A stretch of 64,000 nt of DNA from Strongylocentrotus purpuratus (Eukaryota > Echinodermata > Echinoidea > Camarodonta > Strongylocentrotidae): the NCBI RefSeq assembly GCF_000002235.5, contig NW_022145594.1, positions 16,618,501 to 16,682,500 on the forward strand, given 5' to 3'. Positions 48,478 to 60,026 of the stretch are shown in pieces. The position numbers were made by a program, and so were the translations under genes. The notes below the pieces were generated by a model. That model searched no databases and was not told where the DNA came from. It saw only the letters and a list, made by a program, of their open reading frames with translations. Each line of letters opens with the position of its first letter. Within the stretch, counting starts at the first letter, position 1.

Positions 48478-49831
48478 CTACATGAAACCAAATGACCAAA
48501 TATCTGGGACTTGCCCATATTCAAAATGGAATAAGATAATGTCAGAGATAAATTATATAAAAACAAGGTCAACATTGATATTCCCCAAAAAAATATACAA
48601 CAATGATATATACTACCTACTTCCAAGGAATATTCCATGTATGTCCTTCCATTGTGCATGTAGATCAAATAATCCTTAAATGGTGAGATATTTTTATTAT
48701 ACCACAATTAAAGACCTCTGAGCTATGTGCAGTGTTACAGGCCATTATCATCAACAAACAGATTTATGTACCACTATTTGTTTTGCTCAGTATGGGTTCA
48801 TGTAGGTAGCATGCAATCTGAAATGTTTTGCTGGGTTATATGAATGTTTTGATGATCATCTTATTCCTCCAAAGAGTACATTGTCATTGTAATGCCATCC
48901 TAAAAATCAACTTACTCTGTTTTGAGGTAATCATCTGTCCAGTTTGTGAGAGCTGGTGATCAATGACTGCACCCCTGTAGACACGGAGTTCTCTATGACG
49001 CGCATGGTCTTCCCAGAAGTTCCTGGGAGGGAGGGGCTCTCTGCATTCTTTTACTCGACTTGTGGGTTTATTTTGGTATCCTGTAAGATAGGACAAAGTG
49101 TAATGAGTACAGGGCATCACTCACATTCCTGGCAGCATCATCCTAATCAATAATTTCCACCAAATTATCAGCATCCACATCATCATCACCATCATTCATT
49201 ATCTTCATCATCATTATCAGCATTATGTGTGCCATTACCATCATCATTGCATCATCATCTTTAACATCATCATCATATTCATCGTCATCATCACCTTTGT
49301 CATTAACACCATCATTCCCACCATCATCACCATCATCATCATTACCATCATCATCATCATCAACATCACCACCACTAACATTATCATCATTGTCACAATC
49401 ACCATTGTTTCCACCTCCAATCTCATCATCACCACCATTATTTGTCTCAATCATCACAAACAACATCTAGAGCTTATCGGTACTCCTACATATGCTCCGG
49501 CAGCAATTGCTCTGGCTTTTATTTAATCAAAGATATAGGGTAAGGATTAGGTTTAGGGTTAATGTGGAATTCAGTTAAAGTAGGAGATTGAGGGCGAATC
49601 GATTGTCGGTGGGGAATGCATCGTCTGACCAAAGGAACTACATCATCACCTCTCAAATGGTCAAAGATGCCCTGTTGCTATGACCCCATCTCGCCTGTAA
49701 TGAACCTTTGGAGGGAAGTCCACATCTACTCGGTTATCCTTTGGAAAGGATAATTAAGCTTGACACATACCCAGGAGCATGGTGAGACAGAGAAGGACTG
49801 CACTGGCAAGAGTCATCATGCTGTGATTCAT
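48478..49831 (-). CDS. Putative small secreted protein, four exons
   Basis: Four exons on the minus strand join in phase 1 throughout: 49831-49771, 49080-48916, 48674-48621 and 48509-48478 (312 bases, 103 codons plus stop). Exon 1 is a signal peptide (MNHSMMTLASAVLLCLTMLL). Exon 2 starts GYQNKPTSRVKECREPLPPR and is charged and His/Arg-rich (WEDHARHRELRVYRG). Exon 3 adds RLFDLHAQWKDIHGIFLG. Exon 4 is short and ends WSFGFM then TAG; it has two possible acceptors six bases apart, both in frame. Only one Cys follows the signal, so a disulfide-rich toxin or hormone fold is unlikely. I do not recognise the family. Donors (GTATGT, GTAAGT, GTAGGT) and acceptors are good for exons 1-3; exon 4 is tentative. 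It sits between mirrored repeat blocks D2' and B', in sequence with no match on the left. Confidence 0.45.
49160..49450. repeat. (ATC)n microsatellite in intron 1 of the secreted-protein gene
   Basis: CATCATCATC and CACCATCATT units run for about 290 bases. The open frames here on both strands are by-products. Confidence 0.85.
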
Positions 49832-50861
49832 CTGATACAAGACATGCAAACAAGGGGAACAGAGTGACAAGTATTGTGTTAACTTGTAATAAATTCCATT
49901 TAATTCAATTCAAATAATTTTATTTCCAAAAATCAGTCAATTAATGCTCACGAAAAATTACTATCAAATGACATTTACAATTTAACATAGAAAATAAACA
50001 CTTATTTGTCATTATACGATATTAGATATCAATACAAAAAAAACGCAATTTATGATACAAGATATACATTAATTATGATATTTTTATAAATTGAGTCGTA
50101 TTTTAAAGAAAATTGAGAAATCCACTAAAATGCAGTGCTTGCATTTGTGTGGATTACTCAAGAAATAATGAAGAAAGGAAGAGGGATAAAGAAAAAGAGA
50201 ATAGACACATGCACTGCTCAGAATGTGGTAGCACTGCGATCTGTAAAAACGAGAACGCGTAATCAACACACCTCCCGTATTAGTATGCCTATTGTATTCC
50301 AGACGCATCTGATTGTGCCCCTAGATTTCACTAAGTTAGCTTTAAGTTTAAGTAAACTTCATCTCCAAAGTAATCACACCATCATTTTTAATTATTCTAA
50401 CAAGTTTTATAACAACAAAATTATGTTTTTGAAATACAAATCTGGTATGTACATGTACAACTTCATATTTATATATATCTTTATTACAAATCACATAATT
50501 TTGCTCCAGATGGCCTATTTCCATAAATTAAACATATCAAAAGCTAAATAATCAAATACAACTTAAACGATGAATTGGCTTTTGAGGGTTCAAACTTAAA
50601 AAGAACATCACAATACATGTATACATGGCATTGAAGCACAACAGTAAACAGTCACATTTAAGATGCCTTAAAGAGTTTAACCTTGTCAAGAAAAGACATA
50701 TTTTACTTGGATGGTAAACCAAAATCAGGTTATAATTCCTTCAAATTTTGTTCATTTATGAAAACTTGTCCGTTGTTTCATATCGTTTGACTTTGTTTAA
50801 TGTATGCCTTTAAATGAACACCATTGGCAGATTTTCTGAGTATCGTCCACACACACCCAAA
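49832..50861. other. No supported gene; upstream of the secreted-protein gene
   Basis: AT-rich DNA. Any promoter of the minus-strand gene should be in the first few hundred bases, but no clear TATA motif stood out. A 138-codon plus-strand frame at 50135-50551 lacks domain or splice support. Confidence 0.4.
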
Positions 50862-52725
50862 CCTCACCGAACCGAGCAAATACCCTTCTTTTTCAGAATC
50901 AACAAGGTGCCTTTGTTTGCCTAACAAAGCTCTACATATGTGGAATGTCGGAATAATGTGTAATAAAGGTGAAAATGATGACAATGAACATATGGTTAAT
51001 AATAATAATAATATTCCATATTTATATAGCGCTCAATATATATCGATCCAACGATGTGCCTAAGCACTTTACAGATATATTATTACCCCGGTCATCGGAT
51101 TCAGGCTTACCCGCACACAATGTGTTAAGGATATATGCAAGTAAACTTGAAATTACGTTACATTTAAAACGACACAATGAAGTCCAATTTGATATTACAA
51201 TGCTGGGACGAAATAGGCGGCAAGAAATGCAAGAAATGAAAGACCTGACTAAACAGGGACGAACTTTGGCAAAATCGGACTATTGTGTGACCTGTCCAGT
51301 GGCGTACGCAGGATTTTTTTAAGGGGGGGGGGGGGTTTAACATGTTGAAATGGGGCCGAAAATTTCGCAACGACTCAGCCAGCCGCTGAATAAGCTGGGG
51401 TGGGGGAGGAGGAAGGGGGGGGGGGTAACAGGACACTTTTTTGTGGTCTCGAAATTTGAAAATTTGACATTTTTCTTCGTTGGGGGGGGGGGGGGTAAGG
51501 TCCCCTCTGTTCTCAATGCAGGCTGGAGTTGTTCAGGGGAAAACACTCTTGTTCTTTCTCATTTCTACTGATTTTGCTTGCAGCATAGAGCTAGTGCATA
51601 GCACATTTAATAATCTTAATCTTCTACAAATACTTTGTAATATGAACAATTCCTGATCAGAATCTCATAGATGAGTAAGATTTTCTAGTTCACACATGAA
51701 AAAAGTGAGATTCTGAAAGCAGTTCCAATCTTTTCCTATATTTTGAATTTCGTCTAATCGCTATATGTGTCTTAATAGTCTCACTTACCTTCTTTTTTAT
51801 TAGTGGAGAACCCTTTTTGTTTGACACTGCTCACTAAATCAAAGCTTATGTTGCTCATAAACATGAGAACTAAATAACAAATAAAATAAAAGGATCCTCG
51901 ATATATAATATAAGGTGACAAACTCACCAAAAGAAATCATGGAATATATCCCACGTCTGCATAAATAGCTCCGAATCGAGGTACTATTAACGATGATGTG
52001 GATTAGAGATGAGAGAGAGAAAGATGTGATGTTTCAGAGTGAACGGGTTGGAACAGCATTAGTCAAATGTATATATATATACTAATTAGCTATCGAGAAA
52101 AGAGAGGGCTTGAGTTCACAGCAGCTGCGCACAAATTGTTCGCCCGAAGCACTAGATGTGAACATGATAAGGTGTGAGGTGAACAAAAGATAATGGTCGA
52201 TAATCATTAATATAGACTAACACACAGTTCTATAAATCATGACATTTACATTTTCCATTGCATTGTAGGCACAAACTAATGCAAAAAGGGATTACAGTAT
52301 GATATATAGGCTGTACATGTATAGCCGTAATACAATACTAAAACAATGGACCCTCCTTCATTTGGTCAGAAGAGAAGAAAAATCTGTGAGAGGGATGGAG
52401 AGAGGGGGGAATAATGATATAATATTCCGCTTGTTATAGCGCTTAATACAAATGTCTCCAAGCCCATTAAAGATATACTATTACCCCGGTCATTGGACTC
52501 AGTGTTTCCCCGCACACACTGTGTGCACAATCTTTACTCCCTGGGACAGTGGCGGATCCAGGGGAGGCCCGGGGGGCCCTGGTCCCCTCCCCCTGGAAAA
52601 AGGTGTAAAAACACGTAAATGTTACCTTTTTTGGAGATGCCCTCCCCCCTCCCCTGGCGCTGAAGGGGGGGGGGCGGGGTGCGTTTTTTTCAAATTTTCG
52701 AGGACCAAGAAAAAAAAGATGCTAC

Positions 52726-52760
<35 letters not shown>

Positions 52761-52825
52761 AGCGAATTTTCTGGAGCAAAAAAGAAAAGAAAAGAAGAAA
52801 GCTCAGCTAGTTGTTTAGACGCAAA
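50862..52825. repeat. Repeat block B' (right arm)
   Basis: The inverted partner of 20130-23215, sharing AATCAACAAGGTGCCTTTGT, GTTGTTCAGGGGAAAACACT, GGAATATATCCCACGTCTGC and CTTTTTTGGAGATGCCCTCC. It holds SINE type I tails at 51000-51125 and 52410-52550, hAT-like ends at 51298 and 52552, and C/G runs. Confidence 0.75.
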
Positions 52826-55310
52826 CTATTTCTCTCCTTTAGTGATATATGTATACGATATTGCCTTTAAAGTTGAAAAGAATTTTGGTTGCATTTTTTC
52901 AAGAAGTTATTGAAAGAATATGATATATTCTTAATAAATAACGTTTACAATCACTTCTAAGGACTTAATCGATCAAACTAAGTATTAAATTTCTGAGAAA
53001 ATATAAACGTTATTTATTTTAAAAAAATTAACCATATTGTCACAATAGTTTCATAAAAAGAGGTTAGCAAATATTATTCCAACTTTATTGGCAGTGTATG
53101 TACTTTATCTATGTTTAAACATGTGTATATGTGGTTAGAACAGAATACTAAAACAAATTAATTCAGAGTAGACGTTTGCCTTCATCATTGCTTTTTACAA
53201 AGTTAATTTCTTTGTGCGATTGTCTAAGATACATTTAACATCAGTAAAGAATGGAGATTACCACAGATGAAATGGCAGAAACATCAACATGGATTAGGAA
53301 AAGCCAGAAATTATATGTTAATAAAACAGAAGTACTAGTTAGTAGTATAACAAACACGGGGCAAACATCACGGAAATAATGGAGAAGTTCGTAGTAGATG
53401 GAGAATTTCAAGTACCTGGGTGCCATGGTAAGCGAGGATGGGCGCTCATTGACAGCAGTAAGATCAAGAGTTAAATCTGCTTGGAGCAAGTGGAGGGGTA
53501 TCTTTGGAGTCATTAATGACAAACGAACTCTTGTGAGACTAAAGTTCAAGTCTTACAATACAGTTATATGACCATTGTTACCGTACGATTTAAAGAAGAA
53601 GGGTGAAAAGACACCGGGGTGACATAATTGAGGATGTTACGAAGGAGAAGAAGAAACGAATGAATAAATTAAAGGTAAAGACCAGTTTTGGAAACGCCTC
53701 CTCTCAAAAAATGAAATGGAAGCTCTTATTACCAATCATGTGAAAGAATACGTTTTGACTAATACGTGATCATACAAAATTTGCCGAGAAACCGCCTACT
53801 AATTGATATATTTGGTAAATTATTATATCTATTTGGACCTGATAGATATAACGCAAGTGTCGCACACGTTTGTGTAGTCCCATTTACATCTGTATGTGTA
53901 CAGTACAGTGTAACTTTACCAAGACTGGGCTAAATTTCTTATCATTTTGATGATTCCAGAACCTTGCAGTACACAACAATACCTATATGCTAGATAATCA
54001 ACCTTTTCTGATCGATTCCACAACGTTTCTTTCACAATGCAATCGCATGACCATAACTGGTCTTTATCTTTAAGGAGCTGATGGTAGCTAACATCCTGTA
54101 GAAGGTTAGGGGGTGAGATTGAAATGATTTGGACACATGAAGGGTGTGATGAGGGAGAAACCAGCAGATGACATCATGACGCGAGCAGAGCAGAGAAAGA
54201 GGAAGGCCGAGAACTCTTTGGAAGGATATGAGGGAGAAAAATCTGACAGCGGCTCATAAAAGGAAGCAGAGAAGCGTGGAGACAGAGGGTTTGAGCAACA
54301 AAATCCTTTCTTCATTAGCTGACAGTACAAAGCAAGTGTGTAGAAATAACATATCCGTTAGTTGTGTCAACTCTCGTGGAAATAAAAAAATACAATGCTA
54401 AAGAAAATAGGACGGCAAAGGCTGCTTGGAAAGAAAATCTTTGGAAACGAAGCTAGTTCGTTGATGATTTTAAAAAACGTTCTTAAGTTCCTAGCATAAA
54501 TATTACCCTTTTCTCATTGGTTGTTGATCTCGTGGGCAGTCAATAACTTCCAATGATTCAGGATTTTATTACGCAACCCCAACTTATCATCAATTGTCCA
54601 ATCATTCGGATGACGTTAGATATTCCACACTCATTTCATATATTGAAAGAGATATAGGACCTTTAGAAATAGTGTTTCCATTTTCCTATATTATTTTGTA
54701 CCTGATACCAAAATAGGCCTTCCCCGACATTCAATATATGAAAGCTATACTAACAGTGTCAATGAGAGAGTTCTATCAAAAGACTTATTCACCAACTTTT
54801 CATGTGTAGGTAATTTTTAAACTAAAGCCGGTCAATTCATTTATTCATTGCAAGGTGAACAGCGCCATCTACCAAAAATATAAGTCCATGTCTACGCAGG
54901 AAGGTCAATGCTGTACCAAATTGCATCCCATTGACAATAAATCTCCATGCTCTGACGGAGACAAATACTAAGCGCGTGCCTGTGAAAGCTTTGTAACTTA
55001 CTCTACTCGGTACGTAATAACGGTGACTTCCACGATAAACCAATGGGCGTATCAATAAAGAGGATAAGGAGATCAAGAGCCTTAAATGCAGTACGATGCA
55101 CCTCTCCATGTTTAAAACAGGTGTGAATGTCGGGAGATACTTGTACGATTGGCTAATTACGTACTCGTGTATTAAAATAGATCGTCCGTACGTAGTATGA
55201 AAATGTAACTTGCTTATACAAGTAAAGCTATGCATTATCGAAAGTCTATTTAGGTACATTTGAACCTTTTTAAAAGAATGAAATGATTGATACAATTTTG
55301 CCATGCCTTT
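52826..55310 (+). mobile_element. Repeat block A1' (LINE 3' region, plus strand)
   Basis: The outermost right block, an inverted partner of 18360-20130. RTE-like reverse-transcriptase C-terminal words run from about 53300 (KTEVLV; KYLGAMVSEDGRSLTAVRSR) to about 53620, then resume after the MITE at 54080-54300. Frames are broken by stops. The outer end falls near 55310, matching 18360 on the left. Confidence 0.7.
53669..54073. mobile_element. TTAA-flanked MITE in A1'
   Basis: The same element and the same insertion point as 43450-43847: TTAA, AGGTAAAGACCAGTTTTGG, and AACTGGTCTTTATCT, TTAA. The left-arm A blocks show the unfilled site, CAGCTCCTTTCTTATTC, near 19228 and 25682. Confidence 0.8.
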
Positions 55311-55475
55311 ATGCCAATATTTCTATATGAATAATTATTGGTAGTGTGTAGAAGCTACATTTCATTTTAATGTAAAGATTAATCATTACTATATTGTATA
55401 CACGTTCAAACAATCACCTATATATTTTGTATATGTGTTGTATCACTGTAATGTATATGGATTTGTATGTTGCAG

Positions 55476-55593
55476 AAGAAACTAAATTCGATGTAATTCA
55501 ATGCTTCGGTTACAAATTGAACCTCATCTGGAACACAAGTCGAGAGTGGCGAACGACCAAAGTCCATGTGAACAATAACTGTCGCTTGCAGAG
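55476..55593 (+). CDS. Possible exon cut by the 5.9-kb transposon
   Basis: After a GTATGTTGCAG acceptor, a phase 1 frame reads ETKFDVIQCFGYKLNLIWN and VHVNNNCRLQ up to the transposon edge at 55593. Beyond the transposon, from 61480, the same frame can resume as WGKHCGQRHPFFVKVSPVTL and reach a GTATGT donor at about 61543. The rejoined frame has several Cys and one Trp, like an extracellular module, but I cannot name it. The upstream and downstream exons were not found. If real, the insertion has broken the gene. Confidence 0.25.
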
Positions 55594-56189
55594 TTAGTCC
55601 GGCAGCCAAATCCAGATTATTGGCCTAACCTTGTTTTAGGGTCTATAGTTTTTTTTTTCAATGGATTTTGATTGCCTAGACCTTCTATTTCAAGAATCCG
55701 ATTGCTGACACTCTGTCAGCCTTGAGCAATTTAAGATATATGACGTCATACAAAATGGCCGCCAAAGTACATGATTTTTCTCTAAAAATGTATGATAAAT
55801 ATATAATTAAAAAATGTCTACAATTTCGGGCAGCCGAATGTTTGCATCTGTCTAGGACCATCACTAACAAATTAAGTTGTGATGTTGCATGGCCATAGAT
55901 GACCAGCTAATTTGCATATTTTGAAATAGCGCCCTCTATAAACATATCAATTTGCATAAAATATGTGTGTCTGCCAAATGCCAATTTCCTAAATCTATGT
56001 AACGTTAAAATCATATCAAATGCGTTGTATGCAACAATTACTGTTATGCTGCATTCATTTTTCACCTTGTTTGGTATAAATTTAGATACATATGTCAAGA
56101 AACAAAAAGGCCTATGAAAGAATTATTTTTCATCAAATCGGTGAAAAATGGTTTTACGGCACACATTATTGTTGGCTTTATATAGACCA

Positions 56190-56710
56190 GCATTGCTCCA
56201 ACGTCAGTGAATGAGGATAAAGCAGTTGATATCGGTACAAGACAAATGCATGAGTTTGAAAAGAAATTACCTGGTGAATTAAATGACACAATTTCCAGGA
56301 AAGTTCAAACCATGGCAGCCATGAAGAAGTCAATTAATGTTGGGGGTACGAAAGTCTATGAAAAGTTGATCTACTCCAGAGTAATACATGTAGGACTGCA
56401 GGAAATTTCAAGAGATGTCAATGTCAAGGACATTTTGTCATAAGAGCTTTCACCAGTCCCAACAGCACCCTGTAATGATTCTGGAATCGTGCACTCCCAA
56501 TTAAGCCAAAAGTTGAGATGTCAGCCAGGCATATGAGACACTGGAACAACCATATGCAGGTCATTGATGGTTGTGCTATACTGTGGATTAAAATCTGATG
56601 TTTGCTTGGTGTTAGACAGATACAATAGTATCTAGAAGTCATGACGGGTCAAGAGCTTTCCAACTGAGTCCCGCATCACTGCTGCCCTCAAAGAAACTAT
56701 CTCTCACTGT
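56190..56710 (+). pseudogene. Transposon-associated protein, first part
   Basis: NEDKAVDIGTRQMHEFEKKL, ISRKVQTMAAMKKSI, then KLIYSRVIHVGLQE resemble an uncharacterised protein family I recall from many invertebrate genomes. A TAA interrupts DILS-ELSPVPTAP at 56442. More stops and frame changes follow (CLVLDRYNSI; RVKSFPTESRITAALK in other frames). The second part of the same gene is at 60027-60740. The start codon was not determined; an ATG at 56207 is the first in frame by the usual reading. Confidence 0.5.
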
Positions 56711-58603
56711 TTGTCGTCGTCGTCGTTGTTGTCCTATAGGTCATGGCTGACCCTTAGTGACCCGTGTGATGAGAGCTTTCGATCGGCATCTATCTCCTGC
56801 CAACCGGTAGGGTGTATTTAGTATTTAGAGGGTGGCTAGTGATTTCCCTAAGACCGTCACTTCATCTGAGCTGTTACGTGTTCCTTCAAAGGTACCTTAA
56901 ATGATATTTGTTCAAGGTTGTCTCCTGATCTTCTGCTAATGTGAGCAAACTAGTATAGCTTTTACTTATCGATCCTGTTAGCTAGTGGCGGTCGATCTCC
57001 GATGATGGACTTTATATCTTCATCGGTGATGTGATCTCTCCATGATATCCCAAGTAGCTTCCTACAACATCACATTTTGAAGGCTGACATTGCTCCCCTG
57101 TCTGCCTTTCCTAATGCCCATGAGTTCCTACTTGGAAAACCAATGCCTTCATTACACAGATCTTAGGGGCCAGGGTGAGGTTCCTTCCCTTCCAATCATT
57201 TGAAGGTATTGTGGCCTGCCCTAGGGCCCGATGTGGGGTCTAAAGGACAAGCCCCCGGAGGCTCAGGGATTTAGGCATTTAATTACGGTCAGATGAGCAT
57301 ATTTTGATAACTCATTTCACCTCCGGTCACTATTTCTTTCTTTCTTCTATTTCTCTTTAACAGTCTTGATCAAAATATTGAGGGGGGCTCGAGTCCCCTG
57401 AGCCCCACCGTTCCACGGACCCTGACATGTAGGCTTCTAAATAAGCATATTATTTGCCTGACTGTGAGAAAGTGAGAAAAAAATCCCTAAAAATTATGTC
57501 ATTTCAACAACATTTGTAAACCACTGGTATCGAATAAGAACAAAAAACAGTTCGAATTTTATTTAGGAGTCAACTGCCCCTAACCCCCCCCCCCACCATC
57601 AATACGCCAGTGAGTGCTGTATCGTCGGCGTATCTTAGGTTGGTAATTGTTCGTCCACCAACAGAAACTTGACTATCAAACACATCAAAAGCCTTTCTGA
57701 TGATGAATTCAGCATAGATGTTGAAAAGGTACGGTGATAGGATGCAGCCTTGACGGATAATTGACCAATAGTGAACCATTCGGTGTCAACAATCTCTGTT
57801 CTTACTGATGCTTCTTGGTCTTCGTAGAGCGACTGGTGAGTTGAATAATATGTGCTGGAAAGCCCATCTCGCTCATAATCTTCTATAGGCATTTATGTTG
57901 TACACAGTCAAGCATTGGAATAATCAATAAAGCTAGGTAGAGAGGTTGTTGGAATTCTCTACTTTTCTCCGTCAAATTTCTGAGATTGCCAATTTGGTTT
58001 CTTGTTCCTCTTCCTTGGCTGAACCCTGCTTGTTTTGGCGGTTATTACTATTCTAGGTGGTTTCTAATTCTTTCAGCAATCAAGTGAAGAAGAATCTATA
58101 CTGGCATGCGGAATAAGAGAAATAGTGCGGGTGTTGGCACATTCATGTGTAACATCTTTCTTCAGGAGTGGGAAAAAACAGCTCTTTTCCAGTCTTGTGG
58201 CGGTATTCTCTGTCTCCCTATTTTGTTACACAGCTTATGCATGACCTTTTCGCCCTCCTCTCCACTTTCTTTGAAAAGCTTCGCAGGGATGTTTCGATAC
58301 CAGGTGCTTTCCCATGTTTCACATGATTTATTGCTTCCTTCACTCCATTTTGTAAGATGTCAGGTTTAAGCATGGGCTCGTCCTCGACGCTTACTCCTTC
58401 CTGAGTAATAACTTCTTCAGTTTATTTTGCAGCATACGGTTTTTCACAATGCTCCTTCCATCTTGCCTTATATCTTCATCCTCTGTTAAAATGTTCCCAT
58501 TTTCATCCTTCAAGACATTTAGTTTGGGCGTATTTCTTGGTCAGTGACTTGATGTTTTTAAACATGTCTCTAGTGTTTTTGACTTCACTATCCTTTTCAC
58601 TGT
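56711..58603 (-). mobile_element. RTE-like LINE 1, decayed, inside the transposon gene
   Basis: On the minus strand, broken frames give QAGFSQGRGTRNQIGNL, EFQQPLYLA, SVRTEIVDTEWFTIGQ, RQGCILSPYLFNIYAEFIIR and NLRYADDTAL, the reverse-transcriptase core with its YADD. LLGISWRDHITDEDIKSIIG follows near 57060. The 3' end has a (GAC)n-like tail at 56712-56735. A GC-rich repeat interrupts it at 57205-57610. Several frameshifts and stops make it inactive. Confidence 0.75.
57205..57610. repeat. GC-rich minirepeat copy inserted in LINE 1
   Basis: AGCCCCCGGAGGCTCAGGGA, then TTTAGGCATTTAATTACGGT, then CAGATGAGCATATTTTGATA is the complement of the 15075-15413 unit. The rest (to TCAACTGCCCCTAACCCCCC) complements 14750-15060. 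The edges are approximate. Confidence 0.65.
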
Positions 58604-60025
58604 TAGTGACAGTGACAATAAACTACAGTTGGTTGACACCATATTTGCGCGAGTCTGCAGAATGATGAGCTGTTCAGAAATAGGCAAAAGCATATACGGT
58701 AGGCCTCCTTCAGTCTGTACAGACCATGAGTGTGAATGCTAACTGTCTGTCCTGCTGGAACATCACTGTCTGTGGCTGAACAGACCGATGCTAGAGTGGC
58801 AGTCTTTGTCACACAAGTCGCACTTATAGATTGTCTCCTAGCCGTGAGTAGCAGCGCTTTTTCTGCGAGTCCGCTTCTCTTCCGCTGCACTCTTCAGTTG
58901 GTCTTCCCATGCCTGCAGCCGCATTGTCAGGGTACTTCTCCAGCTCAAACGGTCGGTGGCGAGTTCCTCCCAATGTTCTGTGTTAACCTTCAGAACCTTC
59001 AAATCCCTCTTGACATCTCTGAAGCGCAGTTGAGGGCGGCCAGTGTCTCTCTTGCCAGTTGCCAGTTGACCATATAGGATGTCCTTTGGGATACGGTAAT
59101 CCTCCATACGATGGACATGACCTAGAAAGCGGAGTCCGCGTTGTCTGAGGAGGGTAAACATGCTTGGAAGGCCGGCACGAGATAGGACTGCGGTGTTCGA
59201 CACTTTGTCCTTCCATGAGATGCCGAGTACGCGGCGGATACATCCCCAAATAGAAGGCATTCAGTCTCTTATCTTGCTTGGCATAGCTCGTCCATGTCTC
59301 ACTCCCGTACAGTAGTGTGCTGAGGACGCAAGCATTGTACACTGCCTTCTTTAATTGTCTTGACTAAAAGTTTGGTGTTACCCCCCCCCCCCCCCACAAC
59401 AGTGTGGTGAGGCGAGTGAGTGTTGTTGCTGCCTTTCCTATTCTCTTGATGAGCTCTGCGTATAGGAAGAGGTTGCTGCAAACGGTGGACCCAAGGTACG
59501 TGAACTGGTTCAAAGCTTCCAGCTCGTAGTCATTAATGGTGATGGATGGTGGCGCTTTTACACCCTGTCCCAGGACGTTCGTCTTCTTCAGACTGATAGT
59601 AATCCCAAAGTCCTTGCAGACCTTGGAGAAACTGTCCAACAGGGTCTGGAGCTCCTGCTCCGTATGGGTTGCGACAGCAGCATCTGCAAACAGCATGTTT
59701 CTGATATGAACCTCCCGTACTTTTGTTTTGGCTTTGAGACGGGCAAGGTTGAACAGGCTGCCGTCTGATCTAGTGTTTAGGTAGATCCCCTCTGTTACTA
59801 AGCCGTAGGGAGGAGTAAGGCAAAGAAGATCCCAAAGAGAGTCGGAGCAACGACGCAGCCTTGTTTGACGCCGCTGCGGATGTCAAATGGCTCTGACGTG
59901 CTGCCGTTACATTGCACTGTCCCCTTCGTGCCCGTATGGAAGGACTCGATGATGCTCTGAAGCTTCGGGGGGGGGGGGGAGGGCATCCTATCTTTGGAAG
60001 GATCTTGAATAAGCCCTCTCTGCTG
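58604..60025 (-). mobile_element. RTE-like LINE 2 with C-terminal zinc finger, 5'-truncated
   Basis: Minus-strand frames give FDIRSGVKQGCVVAPTLFGI, HIRNMLFADAAVATHTEQEL, SITINDYELEALNQFTYLGS, then YNACVLSTLLYGSETWTSY, LRQRGLRFLGHVHRMEDYRI and GRPQLRFRDVKRDLKVL. A frame change leads to YKCDLCDKDCHSSIGLFSH, a C2H-type finger. At the active site the usual FADD reads FADA, so the second catalytic Asp is lost. A poly-C run at about 59382-59395 marks another frameshift. The 5' edge at about 60025 rejoins the host pseudogene. Confidence 0.8.
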
Positions 60026-60026
60026 G

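Noticed and set aside
52452..52913. 153-codon Pro-rich frame
   Set aside because: It reads through hAT-like ends and a 30-base C run in block B'; no domain or splice support.
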